Below are positions 9,440 through 18,334 of a stretch of 64,000 bases of DNA, one piece after another. The DNA is from BJHL01 sp040378885. GTDB lineage: Bacteria > Planctomycetota > Phycisphaerae > Phycisphaerales > UBA1924. The notes under the pieces were generated by a model that saw only the letters and a list, made by a program, of their open reading frames with translations, made no database searches and was not told the origin of the DNA. The stretch is from NCBI GenBank assembly GCA_046316615.1, contig JBKDAN010000016.1, positions 124,001 to 188,000 on the forward strand, given 5' to 3'. The position numbers and the translations under genes are program-made. Numbering within the stretch: the stretch's first letter is position 1; every line of letters starts with the position of its first letter.

Positions 9440-9685
9440 TTACAGCGTCGCGCTGGTGTAGGGCAGCAGGGCCATGAAGCGCGCGCGCTTGATGGCTTGG
9501 CTGAGCAGGCGCTGTTCGCGGGCGCTGGTGCTGAGGCGCTTGCGGCCCAGGATCTTGCCGTTGGGGCTCATCAGGCGGCGGAGGTTTTCAACGTCCTTCC
9601 AGTCGACGATGACGGTGCCCTTGACGTTGGTGTTGGTGATGCGGGGCTTGGTGGGATTGCCGAAACGGGGGGCGAACTTGCTCAT
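9440..9685 (-). CDS. rpsR: 30S ribosomal protein bS18
   Basis: An 81-residue protein with the bS18 core: VDWKDVENLRRLMSPNGKIL, then REQRLLSQAIKRARFMALLP. S18 binds 16S rRNA in the platform of the small subunit together with S6. GAGG lies six bases before ATG 9685 on the minus strand, and upstream in-frame starts would add a stretch unlike S18. No rpsF, ssb or rplI neighbours are present, so it is separated from the usual S6-S18-L9 cluster, at least on this side. Confidence 0.93.
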   Translation of the reverse strand: MSKFAPRFGNPTKPRITNTNVKGTVIVDWKDVENLRRLMSPNGKILGRKRLSTSAREQRLLSQAIKRARFMALLPYTSATL

Positions 9686-9990
9686 GGAAACCTCAAACCC
9701 TCGTCTTGGACTGGGATGGCCCGGGTGGACGCTGGGGGCACCATGCCAACAGCTGTCGCCGGACGACGGGGGAAGGGATGATAGGCACCCAGGTCTGCGG
9801 CGTCGCATGGCGGCGGATGGGGCGAATGGGCGGGTTTGAGGGAACGCGGGCGGGGGGTAGAAAACCTCGGAAATGCGAATGGCCCGTGTTTTGCGTTGAG
9901 CATTTTTCAAGAAATCGATGCAGATCGGTGAAGTAGTCAACGGTTTGTTTCGATACCGCGGGCCACACAGTCGGTGTCCGGACCAGCACC
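9686..9990. other. Divergent intergenic region
   Basis: About 300 bases between rpsR and the membrane-protein gene, with no coding region that looks real. On the minus strand TTGACT (opposite 9935-9940) with CGATTT 17 bases on is a weak candidate for the rpsR promoter. Confidence 0.35.
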
Positions 9991-10338
9991 ATGAAAAACG
10001 TTCCTCTCGATCTTGCGAAGTCGGTGGCAGCGGTGTTCGCGTTGTCCGGTTTCTCGGTCGCGTGCGTCAGCGGTCTGCTCTGGGAGATGAACGCAACGGC
10101 GGTCATGTGGCGAGGTCTGGTGGCAATGGCGGTGTGCTTTGTGGTCGGTTCGATCGCCGGGTCGGTGCTGGAGCGGCTGGTGAAGGAGCACAACACCAAG
10201 TATGAGGCGAGCCGGCCTGTGCCGCAGTTGTTGCGGCCTGCGTCGCAGTCCACTACAGGTGGTGGTGGGTCCGGAGGTCGCGCTACGGGTGGTGAAGACG
10301 ATGATGACGCATCGGAAGCTGATGCGAAAAACATGTGA
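9991..10338 (+). CDS. Small two-helix membrane protein
   Basis: A 115-residue protein with two predicted transmembrane helices (about residues 8-30 and 38-60) followed by a low-complexity cytoplasmic or periplasmic tail rich in Gly and Asp (GGGGSGG, GEDDDDASEAD). No family is recognised. It lies 170 bases upstream of the FliA-type sigma gene in the same direction, but a good promoter sits between them, so it need not share the transcript. The ATG at 9991 has no strong ribosome binding site. Confidence 0.6.
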   Translation: MKNVPLDLAKSVAAVFALSGFSVACVSGLLWEMNATAVMWRGLVAMAVCFVVGSIAGSVLERLVKEHNTKYEASRPVPQLLRPASQSTTGGGGSGGRATGGEDDDDASEADAKNM

Positions 10339-10364
10339 AAAAGTGCATGAGAGAGGCATCTCGC

Positions 10365-10394
10365 TTGCACACTTGGTAGGGCTGTCTGTATACT
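10365..10394 (+). promoter_or_regulatory. Sigma-70-type promoter for the FliA-like gene
   Basis: TTGCAC (10365-10370) and TATACT (10389-10394) are separated by 18 bases, giving a leader of roughly 110 bases before ATG 10511. Confidence 0.5.
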
Positions 10395-10510
10395 CGGGAC
10401 GCCAAAAGTTTCAAGGATGAAGCCAGCGGCGCGCCGGACGCATGGATAGCGGAAGGCATCTGGTCACTTCGCTCGGGAGTGATCGACATTTGAGGTTCAA
10501 GGAGAGAACC

Positions 10511-11377
10511 ATGGCCAGCGTCAAAGCCGGCATTCGCGGAACACGTTCGCAGTGGTGTGCATCGCGCATCAACGGCGAAGTGAAGGTCAAGTCGAAGTAC
10601 GATCGGATGGCCATCAACACAGTGTGGACCAAGTACCAGTCCACGCGCGATGAGGACATCCGCAACTATCTCATGGAGAGGTTCCTGCCGCTTGTGCGTT
10701 ACAACGCCGAGCGCATTCACACGCGCCTGCCCGACGAGGTGGACGTGGAGGACCTCATGAGCGCGGGCGTTTTCGGTCTGATGGACGCGATCGACGCGTT
10801 TGACCTTGAACGCAAGGTGAAGTTCGAGACGTATTGCGCGCCGCGTATTCGCGGGGCCATCCTCGACGAACTGCGCAGCATGGACTGGGTGCCCCGGCTG
10901 GTGCGTCATCGCAGCAGCAAGGTTGACCAGGCTCGCCAGGAGATCGAGAAGCGCGAAGGTCGTCCCGCCACAGACGCAGAAGTCATGCACACTCTCGGCG
11001 TGGACGGCGAAGAGTTTGACAAGCTGACGCGCGACAGCAAGGCTGTCACGACTCGCAGCCTCAGCGCACGGACATTCGCGAGCGACAACGGCGGCGGCCG
11101 CGAAGTGCGTGAGATTGACGTGATTCGCGACGAGAGCCAGGCCAACCCGCTGACGGAAATGCAGGGCAAGGACCTGAAGGAACTGCTGACCAAGGGCCTG
11201 AGCCGGGCGGAGCGCCTCATCATCATCCTGTACTACTACGAAGGCATGACGATGAAGGAAATCGGCGCGACGCTCGACCTGTCGGAAAGCCGCGTGAGCC
11301 AGATGCACAGCAGCATTCTGGCCCGACTGAAGGCTCAGATGCAGCATCGCGAGCGCGAGCTGGAGCCGGTGGAGTGA
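10511..11377 (+). CDS. fliA: FliA/WhiG-family RNA polymerase sigma factor (sigma-28 type)
   Basis: A 288-residue sigma factor. Region 2 is clear (TKYQSTRDEDIRNYLMERFL, VDVEDLMSAGVFGLMDAID, YCAPRIRGAILDELRSMDWV). The sequence IRGAILDELRSMDWVPR is typical of the flagellar/WhiG branch. Region 3 (EIEKREGRPATDAEVMHTLG) and region 4 (LSRAERLIIILYYYEGMTMK, then a helix-turn-helix with SESRVSQMHSS) follow. It would direct transcription of late flagellar genes; fliN at 17785 supports motility. AAGGAG at 10499-10504 precedes ATG 10511. A further in-frame ATG lies downstream, so the N-terminal 30 residues are less certain. Confidence 0.9.
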   Translation: MASVKAGIRGTRSQWCASRINGEVKVKSKYDRMAINTVWTKYQSTRDEDIRNYLMERFLPLVRYNAERIHTRLPDEVDVEDLMSAGVFGLMDAIDAFDLERKVKFETYCAPRIRGAILDELRSMDWVPRLVRHRSSKVDQARQEIEKREGRPATDAEVMHTLGVDGEEFDKLTRDSKAVTTRSLSARTFASDNGGGREVREIDVIRDESQANPLTEMQGKDLKELLTKGLSRAERLIIILYYYEGMTMKEIGATLDLSESRVSQMHSSILARLKAQMQHRERELEPVE

Positions 11378-11411
11378 GTGGGAAGTGACGGGGTAACGAA
11401 GTGACGAAGTG

Positions 11412-11441
11412 AAAAACCCGCGAGAGATCGCGGGTTTTTTT
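11412..11441. terminator. Bidirectional terminator
   Basis: CCCGCGA (11417-11423), GAGA loop, TCGCGGG (11428-11434), with five A on the left and seven T on the right. It serves the sigma gene and the convergent gene ending at 11473. Confidence 0.9.
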
Positions 11442-11472
11442 GTGGTATCGATGTTGGCTGCAAACTGGTGAT

Positions 11473-12786
11473 TCAGTTGAGGCGTTTGGCGATGGTTGTT
11501 TCGCCCATCCGGAAGACCAGGTGCACGATGATGGCGGTGTCGAGCAGGCCGCGGACATCGGCCAGTTCGTCGGCGAGAGCGTGCAGCGTGGGCTGATCGC
11601 AGCGCAGGCCTGGGTGCGCCAGAGCCAGCAGCGGCGCGTGCTCGTGGGCCCATGCGGCAACTGCGAGCAGTGACTGGGCTGCATCGGACTTGGCGGGTGC
11701 AATCAACTGCAGCGAGTTGTCTGCCGCGACGGCGAGCGTGACGTGCTTGGCATACGGACAGACGAATGCAAGCGGCGTGAGGCCTGGAATGGGCAGTGGG
11801 CCGGCTTGCGGCGGTGCGACGACGGCCGGCTGTGATGCGGCGTTCTGCACTGCTGGTGTTGCGGCGGGCACGTCAGTCTGCGGTGTGGCAACTGGTGCTT
11901 CGCTCGCAGGTTGGGCTTCGGGCTGCTGCTGGGTTTGCGGTGCCGGGCGAGCTTGCGGTGCGTGGGCGTACGCGAGCATCGCGGCGATGTCCATCGACGC
12001 ATGGCCACGGAAGATCGCGAGGGTTGAGCTGCCGCCGATTTTGGCGACCTTTGCCGCAGGTTCCAGTTCGTTCTGCAGGAACGTGGCCGCGGCTTTGCGC
12101 AGCTTGGTTTCGGCTTCGGTCGCTTTGGCTTCGTCGGCTCCCATGATGGCGAGCTTGAGGCTGGGCGCCGCGGCATCGGCGGCGTGGGCAGCGTCCAACG
12201 AACGTGAGAGGTTCTTGATGGTGCGGTAGCTGGCGACCACGGCGGCATCATCGGCGCCGGTGAGCAGCGTGACGCGCGAGAGGTGGGGCAGCGCGACCAG
12301 TTCAAGCTCCGCAATCTCATCAACACGCACGAGCCAGTGCGAGCATTCGCGGGCTGCGTGCTGCAGGGCCGCTTCGAGCGTTGCGGGCTCGTCATGTCCG
12401 CCCAGCCGTGACTGCGGCCGTGCTTGGGCGGTGCGAGGCATGACGATGTCGATCCACGCCTGGCCCTCGTGCAGCCGCAGCAACGCAACGGCGGAGCGGC
12501 GTTCTTCGGCAACGTGCTTGGCGTACTGCGTGACCCACGCGGCGCCGAGGACGGGCAAGTGACCCAAGACGAGCGCTTCAACGGTGAGGGCTTCGCGAGC
12601 TGCGGGCTCATCAACCTGAGGCGTCGACGGAGCCGCCATGTCAAGCTGATCAGCAAGGCGCAGCGCGGGGCCGCCCTGCGTGGCGCGGGAGGGATACGTC
12701 ACGGGTTTGGGGTCGCGCGCGGCGTCACTTGCCAGAAAAAGATCGGCAAGGGCGTCGTATTCGGTTCGCGCATGCTCATCAGCCAC
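11473..12786 (-). CDS. Protein of unknown function downstream of the ParA fusion
   Basis: A 437-residue protein, Ala-rich, with no signal peptide. A central segment is low in complexity and rich in Pro, Gln and Ala (about residues 280-340), as in a flexible linker between an N-terminal part of about 270 residues and a C-terminal part of about 100 residues. GTG 12786 was chosen because GGGGAG sits seven bases before it. It lies 120 bases downstream of the ParA gene on the same strand, with only a weak inverted repeat between them, so the two are likely co-transcribed and may act together. No family recognised. Confidence 0.6.
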   Translation of the reverse strand: MADEHARTEYDALADLFLASDAARDPKPVTYPSRATQGGPALRLADQLDMAAPSTPQVDEPAAREALTVEALVLGHLPVLGAAWVTQYAKHVAEERRSAVALLRLHEGQAWIDIVMPRTAQARPQSRLGGHDEPATLEAALQHAARECSHWLVRVDEIAELELVALPHLSRVTLLTGADDAAVVASYRTIKNLSRSLDAAHAADAAAPSLKLAIMGADEAKATEAETKLRKAAATFLQNELEPAAKVAKIGGSSTLAIFRGHASMDIAAMLAYAHAPQARPAPQTQQQPEAQPASEAPVATPQTDVPAATPAVQNAASQPAVVAPPQAGPLPIPGLTPLAFVCPYAKHVTLAVAADNSLQLIAPAKSDAAQSLLAVAAWAHEHAPLLALAHPGLRCDQPTLHALADELADVRGLLDTAIIVHLVFRMGETTIAKRLN

Positions 12787-12906
12787 GTGAAAACTCCCCT
12801 CAGGGTCCGCCGGTTGATATCGGCGGCCGGGGTGCGGCAGCAACAAAAACAGGGTCCGTCACACACAAGGTGTGGTGGTGTCGATACTTGCGCGATGTGG
12901 TCTGCG

Positions 12907-14388
12907 TCACGAAACGTAGGTGACGCTGTTCACTTCGCCGAACGGATTGGGTTCGTGGTTGGGGTTGTGCGCGTCGGTACGCCACTGACCATCGACCACG
13001 AGGCGGTAGCTGTGCTTGCCGGCAGGCAGCTTGATGCACAGTTCGAAGACACCCTGCGCGTCGTTGCGACGCATGAGGTGCGTGGTAGGACTCCAGCCGT
13101 TGAACGAACCGGCGATAGCGATGTTCTGACCAGCATCGATGGGTTGCACGAAGAGCACGCCTTGCGACGTTTCTCGCACACCCAGCACGCGCTGCGTGCC
13201 GGGTTGCATCGGGGCGGGTTGAGTCTTGGGCTGATCGATCACCGTCAGCGTCTGGCGAGGCATGGCGACGGTGACGGGCGCAACAGCGGGCCCAGCGAGC
13301 GTGGCCGTGCCACCCTGGGTGGGAGCAGCGGCGGTTGCAGCACCGGCTTCCGCCGCGTTGCGACCAAGAGCGATACGACGCAGGAACTCCTGGGCACGAC
13401 GAGCGACATCCTCGGCGCGGCTGACGGATTTGATCTCGTTGCTGTCAGGCGTTGCGAAAGAAGGCTGCGGCTTGGGCTCGGCGTGGCCCTCGTGCTTCAT
13501 GGAGACTGCCCGGGCGATGCCAGCGGTCGTCGTGATCGTTGTGGTTGTCGTGGCGGGCACGGAGCTGACAACGTTGACGGTCGGAATCTGGTCCGCGGGC
13601 AACTGCGTGCGTGCCTTGATGTTCTCCAGCACCCAGACGCCCAAGCGGCCGTAGTCCTCGGAACCGGTGGAGCCGGGGTTGTAGTCGATGATCGACTGGC
13701 CGAAGCTGGTGGCTTCGCGAAGCCGCGTGTCGTGGCGAATGACCACGGGGATGACGCGATCCTTGAAGCGGCGGGACATCTCTTCGAGCAGGTCATTCGA
13801 CACAGTGTTCTTGGTGTCGTGCAGCGTTGGCAGCAGCCACACGTGCGGTTCAAGGCCCAGACGCTTGCTCAGCGTCTTGACCGTGTTCACCTGGCGGGTT
13901 GCGCCCTGCAGGCTGAAGAAGCCCGTTTCGACCGGGATGATGACCATGTCTGCCGCGGCAAGAGCGTTGTACGTCAGCAGGCCGATGCTGGGCGGGCAGT
14001 CGATGACTGCTACGTCGTATTCGTTGGCGAACTTCTCGAGCAGGGCCGAAAGACGGCGGTCCTTGTCGGGCAGATCAGCTAGTCCGCCGCGAGCTGCTTC
14101 GAGTCCAGCCAGTCGCATGCGAGCTGGCGCGAGGTCGAGGTTTCGCACGGCACGCCACAGCAGCTTGGATGCGTCGATGGGCTTGGTACCCAGCGCGAGC
14201 ATGGCATCGCCGATGTCGAGCTCGAGACGCTGCTCCGGAATGCCCAGCCCCGCGGCGCAGTGGCCCTGCGGGTCCATGTCAATCAGCAGCGTGCGCTTGC
14301 CGGCTCGGGCGAGCACCGCACTGAGATTGATAGCTGAAGTAGTCTTTCCGCAACCGCCCTTTTGATTGATGATCGCAATGGTGCGCAT
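12907..14388 (-). CDS. ParA/MinD-type ATPase fused to a C-terminal AMPK/CBM48-like domain
   Basis: A 493-residue fusion. Residues 1-270 are a ParA-type P-loop ATPase: deviant Walker A KGGCGKTTSA at residues 10-19, LLIDMDPQGHCAAGLG and DVAVIDCPPSIGLLTYNAL. A long Ala/Thr/Pro-rich linker follows (about 270-410). The last 75 residues read as an AMPK-beta/isoamylase N-terminal glycogen-binding-like fold: IAIAGSFNGWSPTTHLM and LPAGKHSYRLVVDGQWRTD, ending FGEVNSVTYV. ParA proteins position plasmids, chromosomes or protein arrays; the extra domain may bind polysaccharide or protein. Start ATG 14388 begins exactly at the P-loop strand. No parB or parS is seen beside it. Confidence 0.85.
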   Translation of the reverse strand: MRTIAIINQKGGCGKTTSAINLSAVLARAGKRTLLIDMDPQGHCAAGLGIPEQRLELDIGDAMLALGTKPIDASKLLWRAVRNLDLAPARMRLAGLEAARGGLADLPDKDRRLSALLEKFANEYDVAVIDCPPSIGLLTYNALAAADMVIIPVETGFFSLQGATRQVNTVKTLSKRLGLEPHVWLLPTLHDTKNTVSNDLLEEMSRRFKDRVIPVVIRHDTRLREATSFGQSIIDYNPGSTGSEDYGRLGVWVLENIKARTQLPADQIPTVNVVSSVPATTTTTITTTAGIARAVSMKHEGHAEPKPQPSFATPDSNEIKSVSRAEDVARRAQEFLRRIALGRNAAEAGAATAAAPTQGGTATLAGPAVAPVTVAMPRQTLTVIDQPKTQPAPMQPGTQRVLGVRETSQGVLFVQPIDAGQNIAIAGSFNGWSPTTHLMRRNDAQGVFELCIKLPAGKHSYRLVVDGQWRTDAHNPNHEPNPFGEVNSVTYVS

Positions 14389-14756
14389 CGAATGCCAGGC
14401 TCCGCCGGAAGAAATCACGGAAGCGTGGGCAGAGGTCCGAGTCCCTACCCATGCCACCAGTCGCGAACGCGCGGTGGGTTTATGTAGATATCGGATACTT
14501 GACGAATGTCCTGTAAAAGTGGTGCTGTGCTCTTACGCATCCCTACAACTGGGTTATCGCTGCACCTATCCATGGTGGCCAGTCCTTGTGTATACCCGGG
14601 CCAGTTTGAGTGTGAGCAAGTGCAAACTTGTGTCCACCCGAGCAGGTATTTTCAAGATTCGTTGCAACGACGATGTTCCATTTCACGCGTGAGCAATTGC
14701 AACAACGAGAACATCCTTGCATGTGCCCGTTGCAGGTCTTCGTGTGCAATCAGGAA
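14389..14756. other. Long intergenic region upstream of the ParA fusion
   Basis: About 370 bases without a convincing gene or hairpin. It must contain the promoter of the minus-strand ParA unit, but no hexamer pair is strong enough to call. Confidence 0.4.
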
Positions 14757-14783
14757 AAGAAAAACGCCGCCAGAGGGGCGGCG
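14757..14783 (-). terminator. Terminator after the CxxCxGxG protein gene
   Basis: On the minus strand CGCCGCC (14765-14771) pairs with GGCGGCG (14777-14783), followed by a T-rich run opposite 14757-14764. Confidence 0.8.
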
Positions 14784-14811
14784 CTTCGTTCGAATCCAGA
14801 GCACCTGCTGA

Positions 14812-15687
14812 TCACGGCGCGACGACGAAGCTGGATTCGAGTACGCGAGCAGGCACTTCCTTTTCCTGCTCACGCCCCTGCTCATCGAGGTAGAAGACCT
14901 TGATATTGGTCATGCCGGTCCAAACGCCCCCAGTGAAGACGCGCTCCATGGGAAGGCAGCGAGTGACAAGCGGGGCACGGAGCATTAGATAGCCTCGGCT
15001 GGAGTCGATAACGATATCGCCCGCACCGATTTCCGGGGCTTTCGCCACGACACCAACCAGCGCAACTCGCTGCTTTCGTGGCTCGGACCCGGCGGAGAAG
15101 AGCGACTCGATTGCAGGTTCGTTCAGCTTTCGTGCGAGTCGATCGAGGCCAAGTTGAGCGGCTTTCTGCAAACCATCGGCCGTCGCTTCTTTGCGGCTCT
15201 TCGCCCATTCGGGGTCGGACACATTGAGTTGAGCGAGTTTGTCGACGAAGTTGGTTGCGGTATTCCAGACCGTGTCACCTTGACGCAAGCCCAGGCCATC
15301 GCAGGCCTCGCACTCGTCGAGCTTGCGTGTCCCCTTCTTTGGCTGAAGGCGAGCTGGCGCCGCATCGCTTCCAACGCTTCGACCTTTGGACACCTTTCCG
15401 CCCGACACAATGTTGTCGCCGTCGCCGCTGCAGCCCGCACACTTCATGTTCCCAGCCATGCGAAACGCCGCGCCGGCGATTTCCGATGCCCGAAGCTTCG
15501 GAGGAGTTTTCGGCTTGGCTTCTTTACCTTCCGACTTCTCGTCAGGCTTCGAGGGTTTGGTCGGCGTCGCGTCGTTCGTCGAAGTGGTTTGCTTGGGGGC
15601 ATCGTCCCGTTTCGAGCCGTCATCGGCGCACAGTGGTGAGACAACAAGCAGAGACGTCAGCATTACAAACGAGCGGCAGATGGTCAT
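14812..15687 (-). CDS. Exported protein with two DnaJ-like CxxCxGxG motifs
   Basis: A 291-residue protein with a signal peptide (MTICRSFVMLTSLLVVSPLCADD), then a Lys/Pro/Thr-rich linker to about residue 65. Two motifs, CAGCSGDG (about residue 82) and CEACDGLG (about residue 126), resemble half of the DnaJ zinc-binding cysteine-rich region, so a single Zn site with four Cys is likely. The C-terminal part is mixed alpha/beta with no recognised family. A J domain is absent. TGGAG precedes ATG 15687 by about eight bases. It lies downstream of aspS but is separated from it by its own terminator. Confidence 0.65.
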   Translation of the reverse strand: MTICRSFVMLTSLLVVSPLCADDGSKRDDAPKQTTSTNDATPTKPSKPDEKSEGKEAKPKTPPKLRASEIAGAAFRMAGNMKCAGCSGDGDNIVSGGKVSKGRSVGSDAAPARLQPKKGTRKLDECEACDGLGLRQGDTVWNTATNFVDKLAQLNVSDPEWAKSRKEATADGLQKAAQLGLDRLARKLNEPAIESLFSAGSEPRKQRVALVGVVAKAPEIGAGDIVIDSSRGYLMLRAPLVTRCLPMERVFTGGVWTGMTNIKVFYLDEQGREQEKEVPARVLESSFVVAP

Positions 15688-15731
15688 GGCGTTACTCCAG
15701 TTTCCAGCAGGGCCTGCAGTGTACCAGAAAA

Positions 15732-15763
15732 GCAACACGCCGCGTTGTGGCGCGGCGTGTTGC
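15732..15763. terminator. Long hairpin terminator near aspS
   Basis: GCAACACGCCGCG (15732-15744) pairs over 13 bp with CGCGGCGTGTTGC (15751-15763). On the minus strand it is followed by TTTTC, so it most likely ends aspS. Confidence 0.8.
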
Positions 15764-15783
15764 GATGCATGGGTTCAAGTCGT

Positions 15784-17640
15784 TCAGGCCTTGGGCTCTG
15801 CCAGGCTCTTGACGTGCACGTCCTTGAGCTGCGTGTCAGGCACGTAGCTGGGGGCGCGGGTCATGAGGTCTTGGCCGATCTGGGTCTTGGGGAAGGCGAT
15901 GACATCGCGGATGTTGTCGGTGCCGACGAAGTTCATCACCAGGCGGTCGAGGCCGAAGGCGACGCCGGCGTGCGGGGGCGCGCCGTAAGAGAGGGCTTCG
16001 AGGAGGAAGCTGAACTTCTCCTTGGCCTGCTCGGGCGTCATGCCCAGCAGCTTGAAGACCTTGCTTTGCACATCGCGATCGTGGATACGCACGCTGCCGC
16101 CGGCGATTTCCTGGCCGTTCAGCACGATGTCGTAGCCGGCGCTCACGATGCCTTCGATGGTGACTTCGTCATCCACGTCGGCATTGAGGAAGGCCTGCAT
16201 CTGGTCATCGCGCGGGCTGGTGAAGGGGTGGTGCATGGCGACCCACTTGCCGGTTTCCTTGTTCTTCTCGAACATGGGGAAGTCGATGACCCACAGGAAG
16301 TTCCACGGGCCGCCTTCGGCGCCGGGCTTGGGCACGATGCCCATGTCGCGAGCGACCTTCTGGCGAAGTTCGCCGATGGCTTTGGTCGCGACGCTGTAGG
16401 TGTCAGCGACGAAGAGGACGGTGTCGCCGATCTGGCAGTTGAGCAGCGCGAGGAACTCGGCCTTGAGGGGCTCCAAGAACTTGGCGATGCCGGTGTCGAG
16501 CTTGGGCTGGCCGTCTTCACCCTTGATGATCTTGACGACCGCGACGCCACCCGCGCCGTAGCCCTTGACGAACTCGGTGTAGCCGTCGGTCAGCTTGCGC
16601 GTGAGCTTGTCGGCTCCGCCCGGAACGCGCAGGGCTTTGACAACGCCCTTCTTGCTGTAGTACTTGGGGCGATCCTTGGCTTTCTCGAGCACGGTCTTGA
16701 AGACGCCGAAGTCGAGCTTGGCGGCGAAGTCGCTGATGTCCTTGATGCGCAGGTCGTAGCGCGTGTCGGGACGGTCGATGCCGTAGTCCTCCATCGCGGC
16801 GCGGTAGTCCATGCGCTGGATCGGCGGCACGTCGTAGCCGGTCAGTTCCTTCCACAGGCGGCGGACGAAGCCTTCCATCATCTCCATGATTTGATCACGG
16901 CGGACGAAAGACATTTCCAAGTCGATCTGCGTGAACTCGGCTTGGCGGTCGGCGCGGGGGTCTTCATCGCGGAAGCAGCGGCAGATCTGCATATAGCGGT
17001 CGCAGCCGCTGACCATGAGAATCTGCTTGAAGAGCTGGGGCGACTGGGGCAGGGCGTAGAAGGAGCCCGGGACCTGGCGCGTGGGCACGAGGAACTCGCG
17101 GGCGCCTTCGGGCGTGCTCTTGTAGAGGATGGGAGTTTCGATTTCGAGGAAGTTGTTCTCGTCGAAGTACTTTCGCGTGGTCTGGTAGATCTTGTGGCGC
17201 GTCGCGAGCACCTTCTGCATGCTGGGGCGGCGCAGGTCGATGTAGCGGTGCGTCAGCCGCAACTCTTCGTTGGGCAGTTTCGTCATGTCGTCGGGCAGGA
17301 AGGGCGGGTTGTCGGTCTTGGCCAGCACTTCGAGCTTTTTGATGACGATTTCGATCTTGCCGGTGGCGAGCTTGGGGTTTTCACCGCCCACGCGGACGCG
17401 GACGTCACCTTCGATGGCGATGACGTCTTCGTTACGCAGCTTGTCGGCGGCTTCCATGATGTCGCGGGCGATGCCGGACTCGGGATCAAAGACCAGCTGC
17501 GTGATGCCGTAGCGATCGCGCAGGTCGATGAAGATCAGTTCGCCATGGTCGCGGTAGCTGTTAACCCAGCCGTTGAGGCGGACAGACTGGCCCACGTGCG
17601 CATCGCGCAGTTGGCCGCACGTGTGCGTGCGAATCAGCAT
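15784..17640 (-). CDS. aspS: Aspartyl-tRNA synthetase
   Basis: A 618-residue class II synthetase that charges tRNA-Asp. The N-terminal OB-fold anticodon domain is seen (HVGQSVRLNGWVNSYRDHG). Class II motif 1 lies near EIETPILYKSTPEGAREFLV, motif 2 near RCFRDEDPRADRQAEFTQID and motif 3 near GVAFGLDRLVMNFVG. A bacterial GAD insertion domain lies between motifs 2 and 3. Length is normal for bacterial AspRS. AAGGAG seven bases before ATG 17640 decides the start; further upstream codons in frame do not resemble the family. Whether it also charges tRNA-Asn cannot be decided here. It is divergent from fliN. Confidence 0.96.
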   Translation of the reverse strand: MLIRTHTCGQLRDAHVGQSVRLNGWVNSYRDHGELIFIDLRDRYGITQLVFDPESGIARDIMEAADKLRNEDVIAIEGDVRVRVGGENPKLATGKIEIVIKKLEVLAKTDNPPFLPDDMTKLPNEELRLTHRYIDLRRPSMQKVLATRHKIYQTTRKYFDENNFLEIETPILYKSTPEGAREFLVPTRQVPGSFYALPQSPQLFKQILMVSGCDRYMQICRCFRDEDPRADRQAEFTQIDLEMSFVRRDQIMEMMEGFVRRLWKELTGYDVPPIQRMDYRAAMEDYGIDRPDTRYDLRIKDISDFAAKLDFGVFKTVLEKAKDRPKYYSKKGVVKALRVPGGADKLTRKLTDGYTEFVKGYGAGGVAVVKIIKGEDGQPKLDTGIAKFLEPLKAEFLALLNCQIGDTVLFVADTYSVATKAIGELRQKVARDMGIVPKPGAEGGPWNFLWVIDFPMFEKNKETGKWVAMHHPFTSPRDDQMQAFLNADVDDEVTIEGIVSAGYDIVLNGQEIAGGSVRIHDRDVQSKVFKLLGMTPEQAKEKFSFLLEALSYGAPPHAGVAFGLDRLVMNFVGTDNIRDVIAFPKTQIGQDLMTRAPSYVPDTQLKDVHVKSLAEPKA

Positions 17641-17784
17641 TGCAAATCTCCTTCCGACGATCTGGTGGACAGCCAGGGCCGGGTCGAGAGCGTAGACGCT
17701 CGGAGCACGATATGAAGTAGTTGCATGTTGTCTGATGCACACCTTGGCGAATTTCGCTGGCACGCTTGTTGCGTTCAGCCTGCC

Positions 17785-18117
17785 ATGCCTTCCCCGACTT
17801 TGGCCCAAGTTCTGCACCTGGAGGTTCCGGTCGTCGTCCGTGTGGGCGAGCGACCGATGAGTCTGAAAGCTGTCATTAGTCTGGTGCCTGGTTCGATTAT
17901 CGAGCTGCCCAAGAACGCTGATGCCGAGCTGGATCTGATGTGCAATGACAAGGTCATTGGCTGCGGCAACGCGGTAAAGGTGGGGGAGAACTTCGGTATT
18001 CGCATCACGTACCTGGGCGACCTGAAGCAGCGGACAGAGGCGCTTGCTGCCGCGACCAGCGATGAAGATGCCGCAGCGGCTGCACTCGCGGAACAATTGC
18101 TGTCGGGCCAGATCTGA
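17785..18117 (+). CDS. fliN: Flagellar motor switch protein FliN-like (SpoA domain)
   Basis: A 110-residue protein made almost entirely of the SpoA/FliN beta-barrel: LHLEVPVVVRVGERPMSLKA, VISLVPGSIIELPKNADAEL, then GCGNAVKVGENFGIRITYLG. FliN forms part of the C-ring that switches rotor direction and docks the export apparatus. The tail (ALAAATSDEDAAAAALAEQL) is extra. It is isolated from other flagellar structural genes, sitting between aspS and a glycosidase gene. ATG 17785 starts the conserved core; no clear ribosome binding site precedes it, so an upstream start at 17725 cannot be excluded. Confidence 0.85.
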   Translation: MPSPTLAQVLHLEVPVVVRVGERPMSLKAVISLVPGSIIELPKNADAELDLMCNDKVIGCGNAVKVGENFGIRITYLGDLKQRTEALAAATSDEDAAAAALAEQLLSGQI

Positions 18118-18334
18118 TCGCGACCGGCATGGCACCGGCGTTCTTTGCGCTTCCGGTGTGCGCGGGCGCACGTTCCGCGCACTACGCTGTCATTGGGTCG
18201 ACTTGCGGCAATATCGTGACCGTCGCTGGCGTGCCGGCGTCCAACGTCCGATGATGCCGCGTGTGTGCCTCTGTTTTCGCGTCGTGTGCGAACAGAAGAC
18301 AGACAGGGGCGACCTCGCAAGGAAGTGAACCGCG

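Noticed and set aside
12424..14082. Plus-strand frame opposite the ParA fusion and its neighbour
   Set aside because: It covers the antisense of two well-supported genes and shows no family pattern.
15745..17715. Long plus-strand reading frame of about 650 codons opposite aspS
   Set aside because: It is antisense to an unmistakable AspRS; composition is typical of a high-GC shadow frame.
18044..18328. Small plus-strand frame between fliN and the GH15 gene
   Set aside because: Overlaps the fliN end in another frame, no ribosome binding site and no pattern.
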